A DNA stretch of 30,865 nt from Muribaculaceae bacterium (GCA_020026215.1 JAHHQT010000013.1:1-30865); one strand, 5' to 3'. Shown: positions 1 to 9,000, counted from the stretch's first letter. Program-made: numbers and translations. Notes: generated by a model from the letters alone, not told the origin.

Positions 1-191
1 TCTTTGCGTTGTTTTACCATTTTAACAAGAATTTTCATAGCGTTGTCGTCGGAAAGTTCGCCATCGCTACCCTTAGCTGTCTTAGCCTCGATAAATTCTT
101 TTTTGATACCTCTCAAAGCCTCTAATCTGACTTTGTCACGAGCTAGCATAGCAGCTTTAATATCACCGCTTACTTTATCAAACAGACTCAT
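1..191 (-). CDS. yqeY: YqeY-family (GatB/YqeY domain) protein, 3' part cut by window edge
   Basis: Minus-strand reading frame starting with ATG at 191 and open to the left edge, giving 63 visible residues. It begins MSLFDKVSGDIKAAMLARDK, followed by a RLEALRGIKKEFIEAK-like segment and an acidic S-D-G-E-L-S-D-D stretch. This is the usual N-terminus of YqeY proteins, which resemble the tail domain of the GatB amidotransferase subunit. The helical domain is thought to bind tRNA or proteins, but its cellular role is unsettled. The full family length is about 150 residues, so more than half is missing here. It lies 47 bases after the ftsZ stop on the same strand. As far as I recall, a yqeY gene directly after ftsZ is common in Bacteroidota and it is probably the last gene of the dcw operon. 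Confidence 0.85.
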   Translation of the reverse strand, partial: MSLFDKVSGDIKAAMLARDKVRLEALRGIKKEFIEAKTAKGSDGELSDDNAMKILVKMVKQRK

Positions 192-238
192 AATTATAAT
201 ATTTTAATTTATTGTATTCTATATCAACGTTCAAATTC

Positions 239-1603
239 CTAACTGAAGAAGATGGTGTTGCCACCTGTTGAAGAAGGAGTTGGCTTTTCTTCTTTATCTT
301 CTTTTGAATTTGAAACCAATGTTTTCCACTCTTCGCGCAAAGCAGTTTCATTGCCACGTTTGAAGGTTGGATTCTTTTCGATGAAGTTGATGAGTGTATC
401 ATCATCCATTTGGTCTTTCTCAAGCAGGATATATCTGTTTTTCGCAATCAATTGGTCGCGTTCTGCTATTTTTGAAGTACCGTATTCATCTGCGATACGT
501 TTGTCGTTGTCCTCTACTTTTTCGGCAATGGTTTTCGGTTCGTCAACCGGCTTGTCGAAATTGATTTTGCCAAATTCGCCGTTCATGCTGACGTCAAAAC
601 CTGATGCAAGGATAGTTATCTTGACCTTATCACCCAAAGATTCGTCAAATGAGTTACCCCAAATTACATCGATATCACGCGCAAAATTAGTCATAAATTT
701 TGTGATTTCGTTCATTTCACCCATGATAAATTTGCGCTCAGCCTTAGGAGAGTAGTAAAGGTTGAACAAGAAGCGTTTTGAGGATTGAATATCTCGGTTT
801 TTAAGCAATGGAGAGTTCAATGCATCTTCGATGGCTTTTGTAACACGATTTTCACCTTCACCATAACCGCTTGATATAATGGCTGTACCTCCGTTTTGAA
901 GAGTGGTCTTGACATCTTCCAAGTCCAAGTTGATTTTACCTTCCTTGTTGATGATGTCGGAAATACTCTTGGCTGCAACTGCCAAAGTGTCGTCTGCCTT
1001 GCTAAATGCGTTGTCAAAGTCGAGGTCGCTGTATATTTCAGTCAAACGTTCGTTGTTGATGACCAACATGGCATCCACGTATTTGCTCATTTCCTTTGCT
1101 CCGTCGAGCGCCTTCAGAATCTTTCTGTCGCCTTCGAATAGGAAAGGAATGGTTACGATACCGATGGTCAGTTTGCCTTTTTCTCGGGCGATACGTGCAA
1201 CGACAGGAGCAGCTCCTGTACCGGTTCCACCACCCATACCGGCTGTAATGAACACCATTTTAGTGTCTTCGTCAAACAATTCTGCAATTTCTTCTTCGCT
1301 TTCTTCGGCAGCTCTTTTGGCTTTTTCAGGAACGTTGCCGGCACCCAAACCACAAGTCACTGTCGGACCGAGCAAAAGTTTGTTTGGAACAGGGGATACA
1401 CCAAGAGCCTGACGGTCTGTATTGGTGATGACAAATGAAACACCTTCGATGCCAAGGTTATACATATAATTGACCGCATTGTTGCCGCCACCGCCAACAC
1501 CAATTACCTTGATAATCGGATTTCCGTTTTCATTGAAACTAACGTTTTTCCTTTGTTCTGGAGGAAATACACTTGAATTGTTTGCTATATTGTTAATGTC
1601 CAT
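239..1603 (-). CDS. ftsZ: Cell division protein FtsZ
   Basis: Tubulin-like GTPase that polymerises at midcell and forms the Z ring scaffold. The 454-residue product shows the N-terminal nucleotide-binding glycines GGGGNNA (about 37-43), the tubulin signature GMGGGTGTG (122-130), and the T7 catalytic loop NLDLEDV (225-231) with its acidic residues. The GTPase and C-terminal domains end near residue 345. A charged linker of roughly 90 residues and a Ser/Thr/Gly-rich end follow. The last residues are GGNTIFFS, so the PxFLR-like peptide that binds FtsA in many bacteria is not obvious. The ATG start lies 17 bases after the ftsA stop, in the same transcription unit. Identity is certain; only the tail is unusual. 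Confidence 0.98.
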   Translation of the reverse strand: MDINNIANNSSVFPPEQRKNVSFNENGNPIIKVIGVGGGGNNAVNYMYNLGIEGVSFVITNTDRQALGVSPVPNKLLLGPTVTCGLGAGNVPEKAKRAAEESEEEIAELFDEDTKMVFITAGMGGGTGTGAAPVVARIAREKGKLTIGIVTIPFLFEGDRKILKALDGAKEMSKYVDAMLVINNERLTEIYSDLDFDNAFSKADDTLAVAAKSISDIINKEGKINLDLEDVKTTLQNGGTAIISSGYGEGENRVTKAIEDALNSPLLKNRDIQSSKRFLFNLYYSPKAERKFIMGEMNEITKFMTNFARDIDVIWGNSFDESLGDKVKITILASGFDVSMNGEFGKINFDKPVDEPKTIAEKVEDNDKRIADEYGTSKIAERDQLIAKNRYILLEKDQMDDDTLINFIEKNPTFKRGNETALREEWKTLVSNSKEDKEEKPTPSSTGGNTIFFS

Positions 1604-1620
1604 GATTCTCGTCCTTAATT

Positions 1621-2970
1621 TTATTTGTTGTCATCATCGTCGTCGTCATTGTACAATCGGGTATCTACCGCTCTACCGATAGCACCTGTAATTCTACCGA
1701 ACAAGCCTTTTTTCTTTTTAGAATTAGAGTCTGGTTCAGCTTTCTTGGACTCTTTTTCTTTCTCGTCCTTTTCCGGTTGTTGCGGCAACTCAGGAAGTTT
1801 AGACAATTCTTCTAATTTAGGCAATACAGGCATTGACATACATTCTTCATCTGATTCAGTAGTCGTTTTTGAAACAGCATCAAGAATGGCCAAGGATTGG
1901 ATTCTGTCGCGGCTGTCGGCATCGTTAGGAAATTCGGAAATGCTACCGATGCGAACATTCATGCGTGACACGTGGGTCAACATGTCTGTAAGACCATTCA
2001 GTCTCATGCCTCGACCGATGGCTATGATTCCGTCTGCCAACTGGTCGGCAGGAATTTCTGCCAAGTTCATTTGGTTGACGATGTTTTCAACGATTTCACC
2101 TGCACGGGATTTGATGTAGTTGGCAGCATCTGTCTTTTGGAAGGCTGTAGTGAAATTGGTTTCCGGAATGTCGCTTTCAGGTAACAGACCGAATGAACGT
2201 TTCACGCGTTCAGCTTCATCTTCCATGATGTTGAGTGTAATCAAGTCGCGTGTGATGTGGCGTGAGCCCATTGGCAATACGTTCAAGTAAGCCAAGTGAC
2301 CGTTTTTGTATATTGAAACGGTTGTAGTGTCTGCACCGAGGTCCACCAACATACAACCTATTTGTTTTTCTTTTTCTCCAAGAATCAAATCAGCTACAGC
2401 CAACGGAGTGACGTTAATACCCAAAAGACGTACTTTCAAACGGTTAAGCACCATTTGAATATTCTTTAGAATTTGTTTCTTGCAGACAATGACATTCATT
2501 GAAATTGACAAGTGCTTGCCGATAGAGCCAATCGGATTGCTGACTTCCTTACCGTCAATTTCGCATTTGCCCATGACAACACCAAGAACATCAACATCCT
2601 GGAACTGGGTTTCCACTTCCTTTTGGATATTGTTGATCATACTCTCGCTGATAGGAAACTCTTCGCTGATTTCTTTTTCAATATCTCTTGTTTCGTTGTG
2701 AAGGGAGCGTGCATCCAAGCCGATATATACTCCTTCAATTTTGCGAGAATTGATTTTTTTGTTTTCCTCTATCTTCTTAAAAACAATATTTGTTTTTGAA
2801 TATACTTCATCAACGTTAACGATGCTTCCGTAGCGAACGCAACCGTTAATTTCTTCTTCATAATGGCAAACCTCGGTGATGTCTTTAGTGACGATATTCA
2901 TCACTGCCGCACTCGCCGAAATGCGTGAGCTTGCTATTTCAAGAATTACAATATATTTTTTGTTTTCCAT
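1621..2970 (-). CDS. ftsA: Cell division protein FtsA
   Basis: Actin-like ATPase that tethers FtsZ filaments to the cytoplasmic membrane and recruits late division proteins. The 449-residue product has the actin-fold phosphate-2 segment VDLGADTTTVSI (about 209-220) and an inserted 1C/SHS2-type region (about 85-190). After a Lys/Glu/Pro-rich linker, an amphipathic segment KKGLFGRITGAIGRAVDTR (420-438) fits the membrane-targeting helix. It is followed by a run of six aspartates and NK at the end. Two nucleotide-site motifs look off-consensus: EIASS (11-15) where DIGT or E-L-G-S-S is usual, and IGRGMRL (318-324) where a GGG-type motif is usual. It sits between ftsQ (33-base gap) and ftsZ (17-base gap). 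Confidence 0.95.
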   Translation of the reverse strand: MENKKYIVILEIASSRISASAAVMNIVTKDITEVCHYEEEINGCVRYGSIVNVDEVYSKTNIVFKKIEENKKINSRKIEGVYIGLDARSLHNETRDIEKEISEEFPISESMINNIQKEVETQFQDVDVLGVVMGKCEIDGKEVSNPIGSIGKHLSISMNVIVCKKQILKNIQMVLNRLKVRLLGINVTPLAVADLILGEKEKQIGCMLVDLGADTTTVSIYKNGHLAYLNVLPMGSRHITRDLITLNIMEDEAERVKRSFGLLPESDIPETNFTTAFQKTDAANYIKSRAGEIVENIVNQMNLAEIPADQLADGIIAIGRGMRLNGLTDMLTHVSRMNVRIGSISEFPNDADSRDRIQSLAILDAVSKTTTESDEECMSMPVLPKLEELSKLPELPQQPEKDEKEKESKKAEPDSNSKKKKGLFGRITGAIGRAVDTRLYNDDDDDDNK

Positions 2971-3003
2971 ATCCCGTGAGAATATTACTGATTTGTGTTA
3001 ATT

Positions 3004-3855
3004 CTAATTTGTAGTTTTTGTTTCATTTGTCTCCACCTCTCCAGGAGTGTCGCCCATTGTTTCGGAATCGTCGGCACGTTCTTCTTCTTCGGGATTGTAT
3101 TCCTCAATTTTCAAACGTGATTTGGCGTTTCTCCGTGTTGCTACAATTTGGTGATCCCATTTGAGGTTAATCATTTCATAGGCATTCCATCCTTTTACTC
3201 GAAGGACTTCGTTGTAGAAACGATGCAACTTCTTGAATTTGGACTGATAGTTTTCTGTCGAGCCCATGTTGATTTTGTGACCTGCAATGCAGGGGATGAT
3301 GTAGATGTTGTTAGAATCAGCCACTTCCACCATCGTTACTAGCTCATGCAAGAACTTGTCGTTTTCTATGTAGTCGAGCATCGGTATCAGCTCAGTCAAT
3401 TTGTAGTTGTCCTTTCCTTCGTATTTTACGATGGGAAGATTGATGAAATATTGAGCGTCGGCCTTTACTCGCTTGCCTTTCTTATTGACGTAGTAGAACT
3501 GGTTGCCACTCAGCAATCGGATGAACGGTTGTATTGGAGTGATATCCAGTCTGACGGCGTTGTTGTCGATAAAATAACATTCAGCGTCTTCGATATAGTC
3601 TTTTCCCTTGAAATAATTCTCAATGGAGTCGATTTGCACTTTGCCAAGAAATTCCCCCTTTACCTTGTAGTCGGTTTTCTTCAATTCACTGTAAATGAAT
3701 TGCGGAGAGACAAAGTTGATGGAATCATTTTGGGCTACTGATATATACATTTCCTGACATTCCGCTTTGTCGGCGAAATGTTTAGGCCATACTAAAGCTG
3801 TTGATATATAAGCAATTAATAGTATGATAAATGTGTATATTAGAAACTTCTTCAA
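3004..3855 (-). CDS. ftsQ: Cell division protein FtsQ (TTG start)
   Basis: Single-pass inner-membrane division protein with a periplasmic POTRA-type region; it links the cytoplasmic ring to FtsL/FtsB and the septal synthase. The 283-residue product begins MKKFLIYTFIILLIAYISTA, a short N-terminal membrane anchor, and the rest is soluble. Residues of about 30-250 fit the divergent FtsQ of Bacteroidota by position and architecture rather than by strong motifs. The tail is very acidic (EEEERADDSE...). The start is TTG at 3855-3853, overlapping the murC stop as TTGA. An in-frame stop lies three codons upstream, and the next internal ATG would remove the membrane segment, so TTG is the only sensible start. 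Coupling to murC translation is likely. Confidence 0.88.
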   Translation of the reverse strand: MKKFLIYTFIILLIAYISTALVWPKHFADKAECQEMYISVAQNDSINFVSPQFIYSELKKTDYKVKGEFLGKVQIDSIENYFKGKDYIEDAECYFIDNNAVRLDITPIQPFIRLLSGNQFYYVNKKGKRVKADAQYFINLPIVKYEGKDNYKLTELIPMLDYIENDKFLHELVTMVEVADSNNIYIIPCIAGHKINMGSTENYQSKFKKLHRFYNEVLRVKGWNAYEMINLKWDHQIVATRRNAKSRLKIEEYNPEEEERADDSETMGDTPGEVETNETKTTN

Positions 3856-5240
3856 CGCTTTTCAGTTATAACACGACAAATTTCCGGAAGATAATTGCAT
3901 ATATCTCCGGCTCCAACTGTCAAAAGTACTTCAAAATTATAATTTTTTATTGTGTTCACCAAGTCTTTTTTATTGCAAAGTGCTTTGTTTTTGCAATTTA
4001 TATCCTTAAAAATCAAATCTGAAGTTACCCCTTCGATAGGAAGTTCGCGGGCAGGATAGATGTCCAAAAGCAAAACTTCGTCGGCATGAGAGAGTGCTTC
4101 TGCAAATTGAGGGGCAAAATCGCGGGTGCGAGTGTAAAGGTGCGGTTGGAAAATCACACTTAGTTTTCTGTCAGGATACAATTCCTTGACAGATTTGATG
4201 CTCGCTTTCAATTCGTCGGGATGGTGTGCATAGTCGTCGATAACCACCTTGCCATTTTCGCCCTTTTCCTTCAACCAAAACTCGAAACGGCGTTTAGCTC
4301 CCATGAAGGATGCCACCGATGAGCGGATAGCCTCTTCTTCGGCGCCTGCCAACAGGCAGACAGCAATGGATGCTACGGCATTTTCGATGTTGATGTCAAC
4401 AGGCACACCTAATTGGATGTCGTTAATTCGTCCGTTTGGATGAACAAAATCGAACACGATCTCACCGTTACCTTTACGAATGTTTTCGGCATGGAAATCG
4501 CCTTCGTTGCGTGAGTAAAAATATAGTTTAACCTTGTCGTTCTGGCGAGGGCGTAATTTTAGACCAGTGTGGCAAATCAGAGTACCGCCCGGCTGTACCA
4601 ATTCGGTGAAATGTGCGAAACTTTCCAAGTAAGCCTCTTCAGTTCCGTAGATGTCCAAGTGGTCGGGGTCGGTTGCCGTAACTACTGCAATATAAGGATT
4701 TAGCCAGTGGAAAGAGCGGTCGAATTCATCTGCTTCAATCACTGAATATTTGCTGTTAGGGTTGAGGATAAAGTTGCTGTTGTAGTTGCGAAGTACACCG
4801 CCAAGGAATGCGTTGCAACCCACCTTTGAATTGTTCAAGATGTGTGCGGCAAGACTGGATGTGGTGGTCTTTCCGTGTGTTCCTGAAAAGCAAAGTCCAA
4901 GAGAATCGTGAGTAATCAATCCCAAGACTTGGGCACGTTTTACGATGCAGAATCCATTTTCACGGAAAAAGGTTAATCCCTTGTGAGTGGCAGGAACAGC
5001 AGGGGTGTAAACCACCAATGTATTTTCCTTGTCGCGGCAATAGTCAGGGATAAGTTCCACATCTTCCTCGAAACTGATTTCAGCACCTTCGCTGATGATG
5101 GCATCCGTGAGCGCAGTCGGGGTTCTATCATAGCCTGCAACTTTGCATCCCTTTGAAAGATAGTATCTTACCAAAGCAGCCATGCCGATACCACCGGCAC
5201 CGACGAAATAAATATTTTTATATGATTTTTTTATGTCCAT
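3852..5240 (-). CDS. murC: UDP-N-acetylmuramate--L-alanine ligase MurC
   Basis: Cytoplasmic ATP-dependent ligase that adds L-alanine to UDP-N-acetylmuramic acid, the first peptide step of peptidoglycan precursor synthesis. The 462-residue length is normal. An N-terminal Rossmann-type UDP-binding segment FVGAGGIGMAAL (12-23) is followed by the ATP P-loop GTHGKTTTSSL (120-130), the Mur ligase central motif EADEFDRS (169-176) and a C-terminal DDYAHHP motif. All three domains are complete. The ATG start is 10 bases after the murG stop, and the TGA stop overlaps the ftsQ TTG start. No ddl or murB gene follows, unlike dcw clusters of Proteobacteria. Confidence 0.97.
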   Translation of the reverse strand: MDIKKSYKNIYFVGAGGIGMAALVRYYLSKGCKVAGYDRTPTALTDAIISEGAEISFEEDVELIPDYCRDKENTLVVYTPAVPATHKGLTFFRENGFCIVKRAQVLGLITHDSLGLCFSGTHGKTTTSSLAAHILNNSKVGCNAFLGGVLRNYNSNFILNPNSKYSVIEADEFDRSFHWLNPYIAVVTATDPDHLDIYGTEEAYLESFAHFTELVQPGGTLICHTGLKLRPRQNDKVKLYFYSRNEGDFHAENIRKGNGEIVFDFVHPNGRINDIQLGVPVDINIENAVASIAVCLLAGAEEEAIRSSVASFMGAKRRFEFWLKEKGENGKVVIDDYAHHPDELKASIKSVKELYPDRKLSVIFQPHLYTRTRDFAPQFAEALSHADEVLLLDIYPARELPIEGVTSDLIFKDINCKNKALCNKKDLVNTIKNYNFEVLLTVGAGDICNYLPEICRVITEKR

Positions 5241-5250
5241 AGTGTATTTG

Positions 5251-6357
5251 CTATTTTTTAATCAGCTCAAAAACTCTGTCCACAATTTTGTCAACAGCAC
5301 CGGTTAGAGCCATTTCGGCAACATTCTTCGACAAAGTCTGAAGTTTGGTCTTGTCGTTTAAAAGCGCAATCAACTCGTCTGTCAATTTAGCTTCTGCTTC
5401 CATATCTTTGACCATCACAGCCGCATTGCGGTTGACCAAAGCCAAGGCGTTCTTGGTTTGGTGGTCTTCGGCGACGTTGGGAGACGGAACAAGCAAAGCT
5501 GCTTTACCCAGCAACTGCAATTCTGAAATTGAGCTTGCTCCGGCACGAGACACTACCAGATCAGCTGCACGGTAAGCCTCGTCCATATTGGTAACGAACG
5601 CCATTTGTTTGATGTTGGCTGGTTCCTTTTCTTCCATCAGTTTTTTTGCATCAGCATCGTAGAGTTTGCCAGTTTGCCAAATTAGTTGGAAGTTCTGTTT
5701 TGCCAATTTATCGATATTGTGAGATATGCATTGGTTGGTGGTGCGTGCACCCAAACTGCCACCGACTACCAAAACTGTCGGTACATCGGCTTTCAAGCCG
5801 AATTTCTCGCGAGCCTCGCCAGCTGATATTTTGCAGTTCAAAATGTTCTGGCGGACAGGATTGCCCGTCAAGATAATTTTGTCGGCAGGGAAGAAACGTT
5901 CCATTCCTTCGTAGGCTACGCAGATGGCTTCTGCTTTTTCAGCAAGAAGTTTGTTGGTGACTCCGGCGTATGAGTTCTGTTCTTGAATCAAAGTCGGAAT
6001 CCCTTTCTTTTGAGCAACTTTCAACATTGGTCCGCTTGCGTAACCGCCCACACCGATAGCTATATCAGGTTGGAAATCGCGTAAGATGGATTTTGCCATT
6101 CTCATACTCTTGTAGAGACGGAACAATACTTTGAAATTGCGGAACAAGTGCTTTCGGTCGAATCCGCTTACAGGCAGACCGATAATTTTGTAGCCAGCAG
6201 TCGGAACTTTTTCCATTTCCATTCTGTTGTCTGCTCCTACAAAGAGAATTTCTGCTTGTGGGTAGCGTTCTTTGATGGCATTCGCAATGGATAGTGCAGG
6301 GAAGATGTGTCCTCCTGTACCGCCTCCGCTAATCAATATTTTGAAATTCTTGTTCAT
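5251..6357 (-). CDS. murG: UDP-GlcNAc:lipid I N-acetylglucosaminyltransferase MurG
   Basis: Membrane-associated GT-B glycosyltransferase that transfers GlcNAc from UDP-GlcNAc to lipid I, making lipid II on the inner face of the membrane. The 368-residue product is full length. It shows the N-terminal glycine loop GGGTGGHIFPAL (11-22), a second glycine-rich loop VVGGSLGAR, the donor-binding S-R-A-G-A-S-S-I-S-E-L segment and a PSPNVAEDHQTKNA stretch, all diagnostic of MurG. It lies between ftsW (16-base gap) and murC (10-base gap), with an ATG start at 6357. Its product lipid II is the substrate of the FtsW/FtsI pair encoded upstream. Confidence 0.97.
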   Translation of the reverse strand: MNKNFKILISGGGTGGHIFPALSIANAIKERYPQAEILFVGADNRMEMEKVPTAGYKIIGLPVSGFDRKHLFRNFKVLFRLYKSMRMAKSILRDFQPDIAIGVGGYASGPMLKVAQKKGIPTLIQEQNSYAGVTNKLLAEKAEAICVAYEGMERFFPADKIILTGNPVRQNILNCKISAGEAREKFGLKADVPTVLVVGGSLGARTTNQCISHNIDKLAKQNFQLIWQTGKLYDADAKKLMEEKEPANIKQMAFVTNMDEAYRAADLVVSRAGASSISELQLLGKAALLVPSPNVAEDHQTKNALALVNRNAAVMVKDMEAEAKLTDELIALLNDKTKLQTLSKNVAEMALTGAVDKIVDRVFELIKK

Positions 6358-6373
6358 ATCGTTAATGATTTTT

Positions 6374-7645
6374 TTATTTTTCCTCTTCTTGAAGAAGGTT
6401 ACCGGCTTTCATTACACCCGGAACATTCTTACTTTCTTCTGCTCCTGTACGGCTTACACTTAACATCACACCAAATGCTATTGAGATGACCCAAATGGAT
6501 GTACCTCCCTTGGAAATCAAAGGCAAGGTTTGTCCTGAAACAGGGAACAAACCAATGTTAATGGCAATGTGGAAGATGGCCTGGAGCACAATCATCACTG
6601 CCATACCCATTGTCAACATGGCAGGGTATGCCCGACTGCACCGCTTGGCTATTTTGCCTGCTCGGAACAATATGCCAAAGTAGAGCATAATTAACACTAC
6701 CCCTCCCAAAAATCCCCATTCTTCGATGATGATGGAGAATACATAGTCTGACGAAGCCAATGAAAGAGTAGCTGTTTCTCGTGATTGTCCCGGTCCTTGA
6801 CCGAAAATATATCCATGAGCTTGAGCCATATAGGCATGCATCTTTTGGGAGTTCTTACCAGTCTCGGGCTTGTTCCACAATGGCTCGCCAAACCAGTCAT
6901 CGGTAAAGTCCTTGATACGTGATTTCCACGTATCGTCGCGGAAACCACTGTCTGCCACTCCACTTTCCTCCAATGATGAGGTCTTGTTAATGTAGCTGAC
7001 AGCAAATACAGCCCCTGCAATACATGCGTAAACGGCAATCATCTTGAGTAATTGTCGTCCTGTCGCTCCTCCTAAAATCATCAGAATAAAGCTGATGACC
7101 ATAAACAGGATAGTACTGGTCATACCTTGTTTGAAAAGCAGACCGGCAAAGACGGCTATCGTGATGATACAGGCGATAAAACCATTTTGGTTAATCGGCT
7201 CCGTCCGTTCCATATTCTTGGTTCGGGTTTGTTTCATGCTGGAAGCGAAGATGAACGACAGGATGAAAACAACTGAAATTTTCGCCATTTCAATCGGTTG
7301 AATCGTAAACACCTTCAAGTCCAACGATCGGTTGGCATCACTGATTGATTGTCCGAAGAACAACAGCATGACCAAAAGAACCAATGTGATGGCAGAGAAA
7401 ATCAGTGACGGCAGGTGGAGTTTGGCGCAGTTGATTTTTTGCACGCCCCAAACGATAGCCACTCCCGTACCCATAATGGCCAATTGTTTCAGCAAAGGAG
7501 TAAGTACATTGTCGCTAATATCGCGGCTGGATGCGCTATATGTCTCGACAATGGAAATCAGGCATAAAAAAGCGTAAATGCCTTTCAGCCAGTTGTCTCC
7601 CTTTGCTTTTTTAACTGTGGTGTTCTCTATTTTCTCTACTTCCAT
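6374..7645 (-). CDS. ftsW: Septal peptidoglycan polymerase FtsW (SEDS family)
   Basis: Polytopic inner-membrane SEDS glycosyltransferase that polymerises lipid II at the septum together with FtsI. The 423-residue product has about ten hydrophobic segments. It contains GQGPGQS, SSDYVFSIIIEEWG (with the Asp expected to be catalytic in the large extracytoplasmic loop) and GLFPVSGQTLPLISKGG, matching the SEDS consensus. Two spots differ from the usual pattern: QPIEMAK instead of QPSE-type, and D-A-N-R-S-L-D-L where R-W-I/M normally occurs. Position between murD and murG supports FtsW rather than RodA. The ATG start is 11 bases after the murD stop. Confidence 0.95.
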   Translation of the reverse strand: MEVEKIENTTVKKAKGDNWLKGIYAFLCLISIVETYSASSRDISDNVLTPLLKQLAIMGTGVAIVWGVQKINCAKLHLPSLIFSAITLVLLVMLLFFGQSISDANRSLDLKVFTIQPIEMAKISVVFILSFIFASSMKQTRTKNMERTEPINQNGFIACIITIAVFAGLLFKQGMTSTILFMVISFILMILGGATGRQLLKMIAVYACIAGAVFAVSYINKTSSLEESGVADSGFRDDTWKSRIKDFTDDWFGEPLWNKPETGKNSQKMHAYMAQAHGYIFGQGPGQSRETATLSLASSDYVFSIIIEEWGFLGGVVLIMLYFGILFRAGKIAKRCSRAYPAMLTMGMAVMIVLQAIFHIAINIGLFPVSGQTLPLISKGGTSIWVISIAFGVMLSVSRTGAEESKNVPGVMKAGNLLQEEEK

Positions 7646-7656
7646 ATTATGGTCGG

Positions 7657-9000
7657 TTATTTTTTTAAGTCCTTAACAGCTGCCTTGAATTTTTCGCCAC
7701 GGTCTTCGTAGCTCTTGAACAAGTCAAAACTTGCGCAGCAAGGAGAAAGCAATACTGTTTCGCCCGGTTTTGCAACGGCTGCACATTGATTGACTGCATC
7801 AGTCACACTGTGAGTGTCGTAAACAGGAACTTTTTTGCCAAAGAAATCGATGATTTTTTGGTTGTCCTTACCCATGCAGACGATGGCAGAAACTTTCTCA
7901 TCCACGAATTTTTCGATTTCAGAGTAGTCGTTACCCTTGTCTTTTCCACCAAGAATCAATACAACAGGAGTTTTCATACTTTCAAGAGCATACCAGCATG
8001 AGTTCACGTTGGTTGCTTTTGAGTCGTTGATATAGCGTACGTCGTTGATAGTATCGACGTATTCCAATCTGTGTTCCACTGCTTCGAAGTCAGACAAAGC
8101 CTTGCGGATTACGTCTTTCTTGATGTCGAGCAAGGATGCAGACAGACCAGCAGCCATTGAGTTATAAAGATTGTGCATACCCGGCAATGACAAGTTCTTG
8201 ACTGGCATTTCGAATTTGTTGGTTTCATCGATTTCGAATTTCAACAAGTCATTTTCAGTATAGGCGCATGCTCCTTCTTCGTGAAATTCAGAGAACGGAA
8301 GTTTCTTGGATTCAACTTCCATGTGTTTCAGTTGTTCTGCGATGATTGGGTCATCTTCCCAGAAAATGAAGGAGTCTTCCTTGGTTTGGTTTTGCAAAAT
8401 ACGGAACTTGGCATTCACGTAGTTCTGCATCTTATAGTCGTAGCGGTCCAAGTGGTCAGGAGTGATGTTCATCAAGACGGCAATATTGGCCTTGAATTCA
8501 TACATGTTGTCCAATTGGAAACTGCTCAATTCAATGACATAGACATCGTGTCTCACTGTAGCCACCTGGTAAGCAAGGCTCATACCCACGTTGCCGGCAA
8601 GTCCTACATTGATACCTGCATCCTTTAGAATGTGATAGGTAAGCATTGTGGTCGTTGTTTTGCCGTTACTACCTGTGATACAGACCATTTTAGCATCGGT
8701 ATATCGTCCTGCAAATTCAATTTCGGAGATAACCGGTATATTTTTAGCTTTTACTTTTAGAATAATCGGAGCATCCAATGGAATACCCGGACTTTTTATC
8801 ACTTCGTCTGCTGAAAGAATTTTCTCCACTGTGTGAGCCCCTTCTTCCCATGCGATTCCATACTCGTTAAGACGTGCTTTATATTTGTCGGATATTGTTC
8901 CGGCATCAGACAACCAAACGTCCATACCTTTAACTTTTGCGAGTACTGCGGCACCTACGCCACTTTCTCCTCCACCGAGAACTGCAATTCTTCGAGTCAT
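7657..9000 (-). CDS. murD: UDP-N-acetylmuramoylalanine--D-glutamate ligase MurD
   Basis: Cytoplasmic ATP-dependent ligase that adds D-glutamate to UDP-MurNAc-L-Ala. I place the start at the ATG at 9000-8998 (MTRRIAVLGGGESGVG...), giving 447 residues. The frame stays open to an ATG at 9108, but that extension would lie inside mraY and adds residues not expected in the family. With the chosen start, the mraY TAA and murD ATG overlap as TAATG, a classic coupling junction. Motifs are the N-terminal GGGESGVG nucleotide-binding loop (9-16), the P-loop GSNGKTTTTML (110-120), NITPDHLDRY, INDSKATN and the C-terminal LSPCCASFDLF. All match MurD. Confidence 0.97.
   Translation of the reverse strand: MTRRIAVLGGGESGVGAAVLAKVKGMDVWLSDAGTISDKYKARLNEYGIAWEEGAHTVEKILSADEVIKSPGIPLDAPIILKVKAKNIPVISEIEFAGRYTDAKMVCITGSNGKTTTTMLTYHILKDAGINVGLAGNVGMSLAYQVATVRHDVYVIELSSFQLDNMYEFKANIAVLMNITPDHLDRYDYKMQNYVNAKFRILQNQTKEDSFIFWEDDPIIAEQLKHMEVESKKLPFSEFHEEGACAYTENDLLKFEIDETNKFEMPVKNLSLPGMHNLYNSMAAGLSASLLDIKKDVIRKALSDFEAVEHRLEYVDTINDVRYINDSKATNVNSCWYALESMKTPVVLILGGKDKGNDYSEIEKFVDEKVSAIVCMGKDNQKIIDFFGKKVPVYDTHSVTDAVNQCAAVAKPGETVLLSPCCASFDLFKSYEDRGEKFKAAVKDLKK

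Noticed and set aside
252..1412. Plus-strand reading frames of 160-170 codons opposite ftsZ (252-755 and 903-1412)
   Set aside because: They are antisense shadows of a strongly conserved gene, with no signal, domain or ribosome-site support.
1625..2119. Plus-strand frame of 164 codons opposite ftsA
   Set aside because: Antisense to ftsA; its serine-rich start is only the complement of the poly-Asp and Glu/Lys-rich coding sequence.
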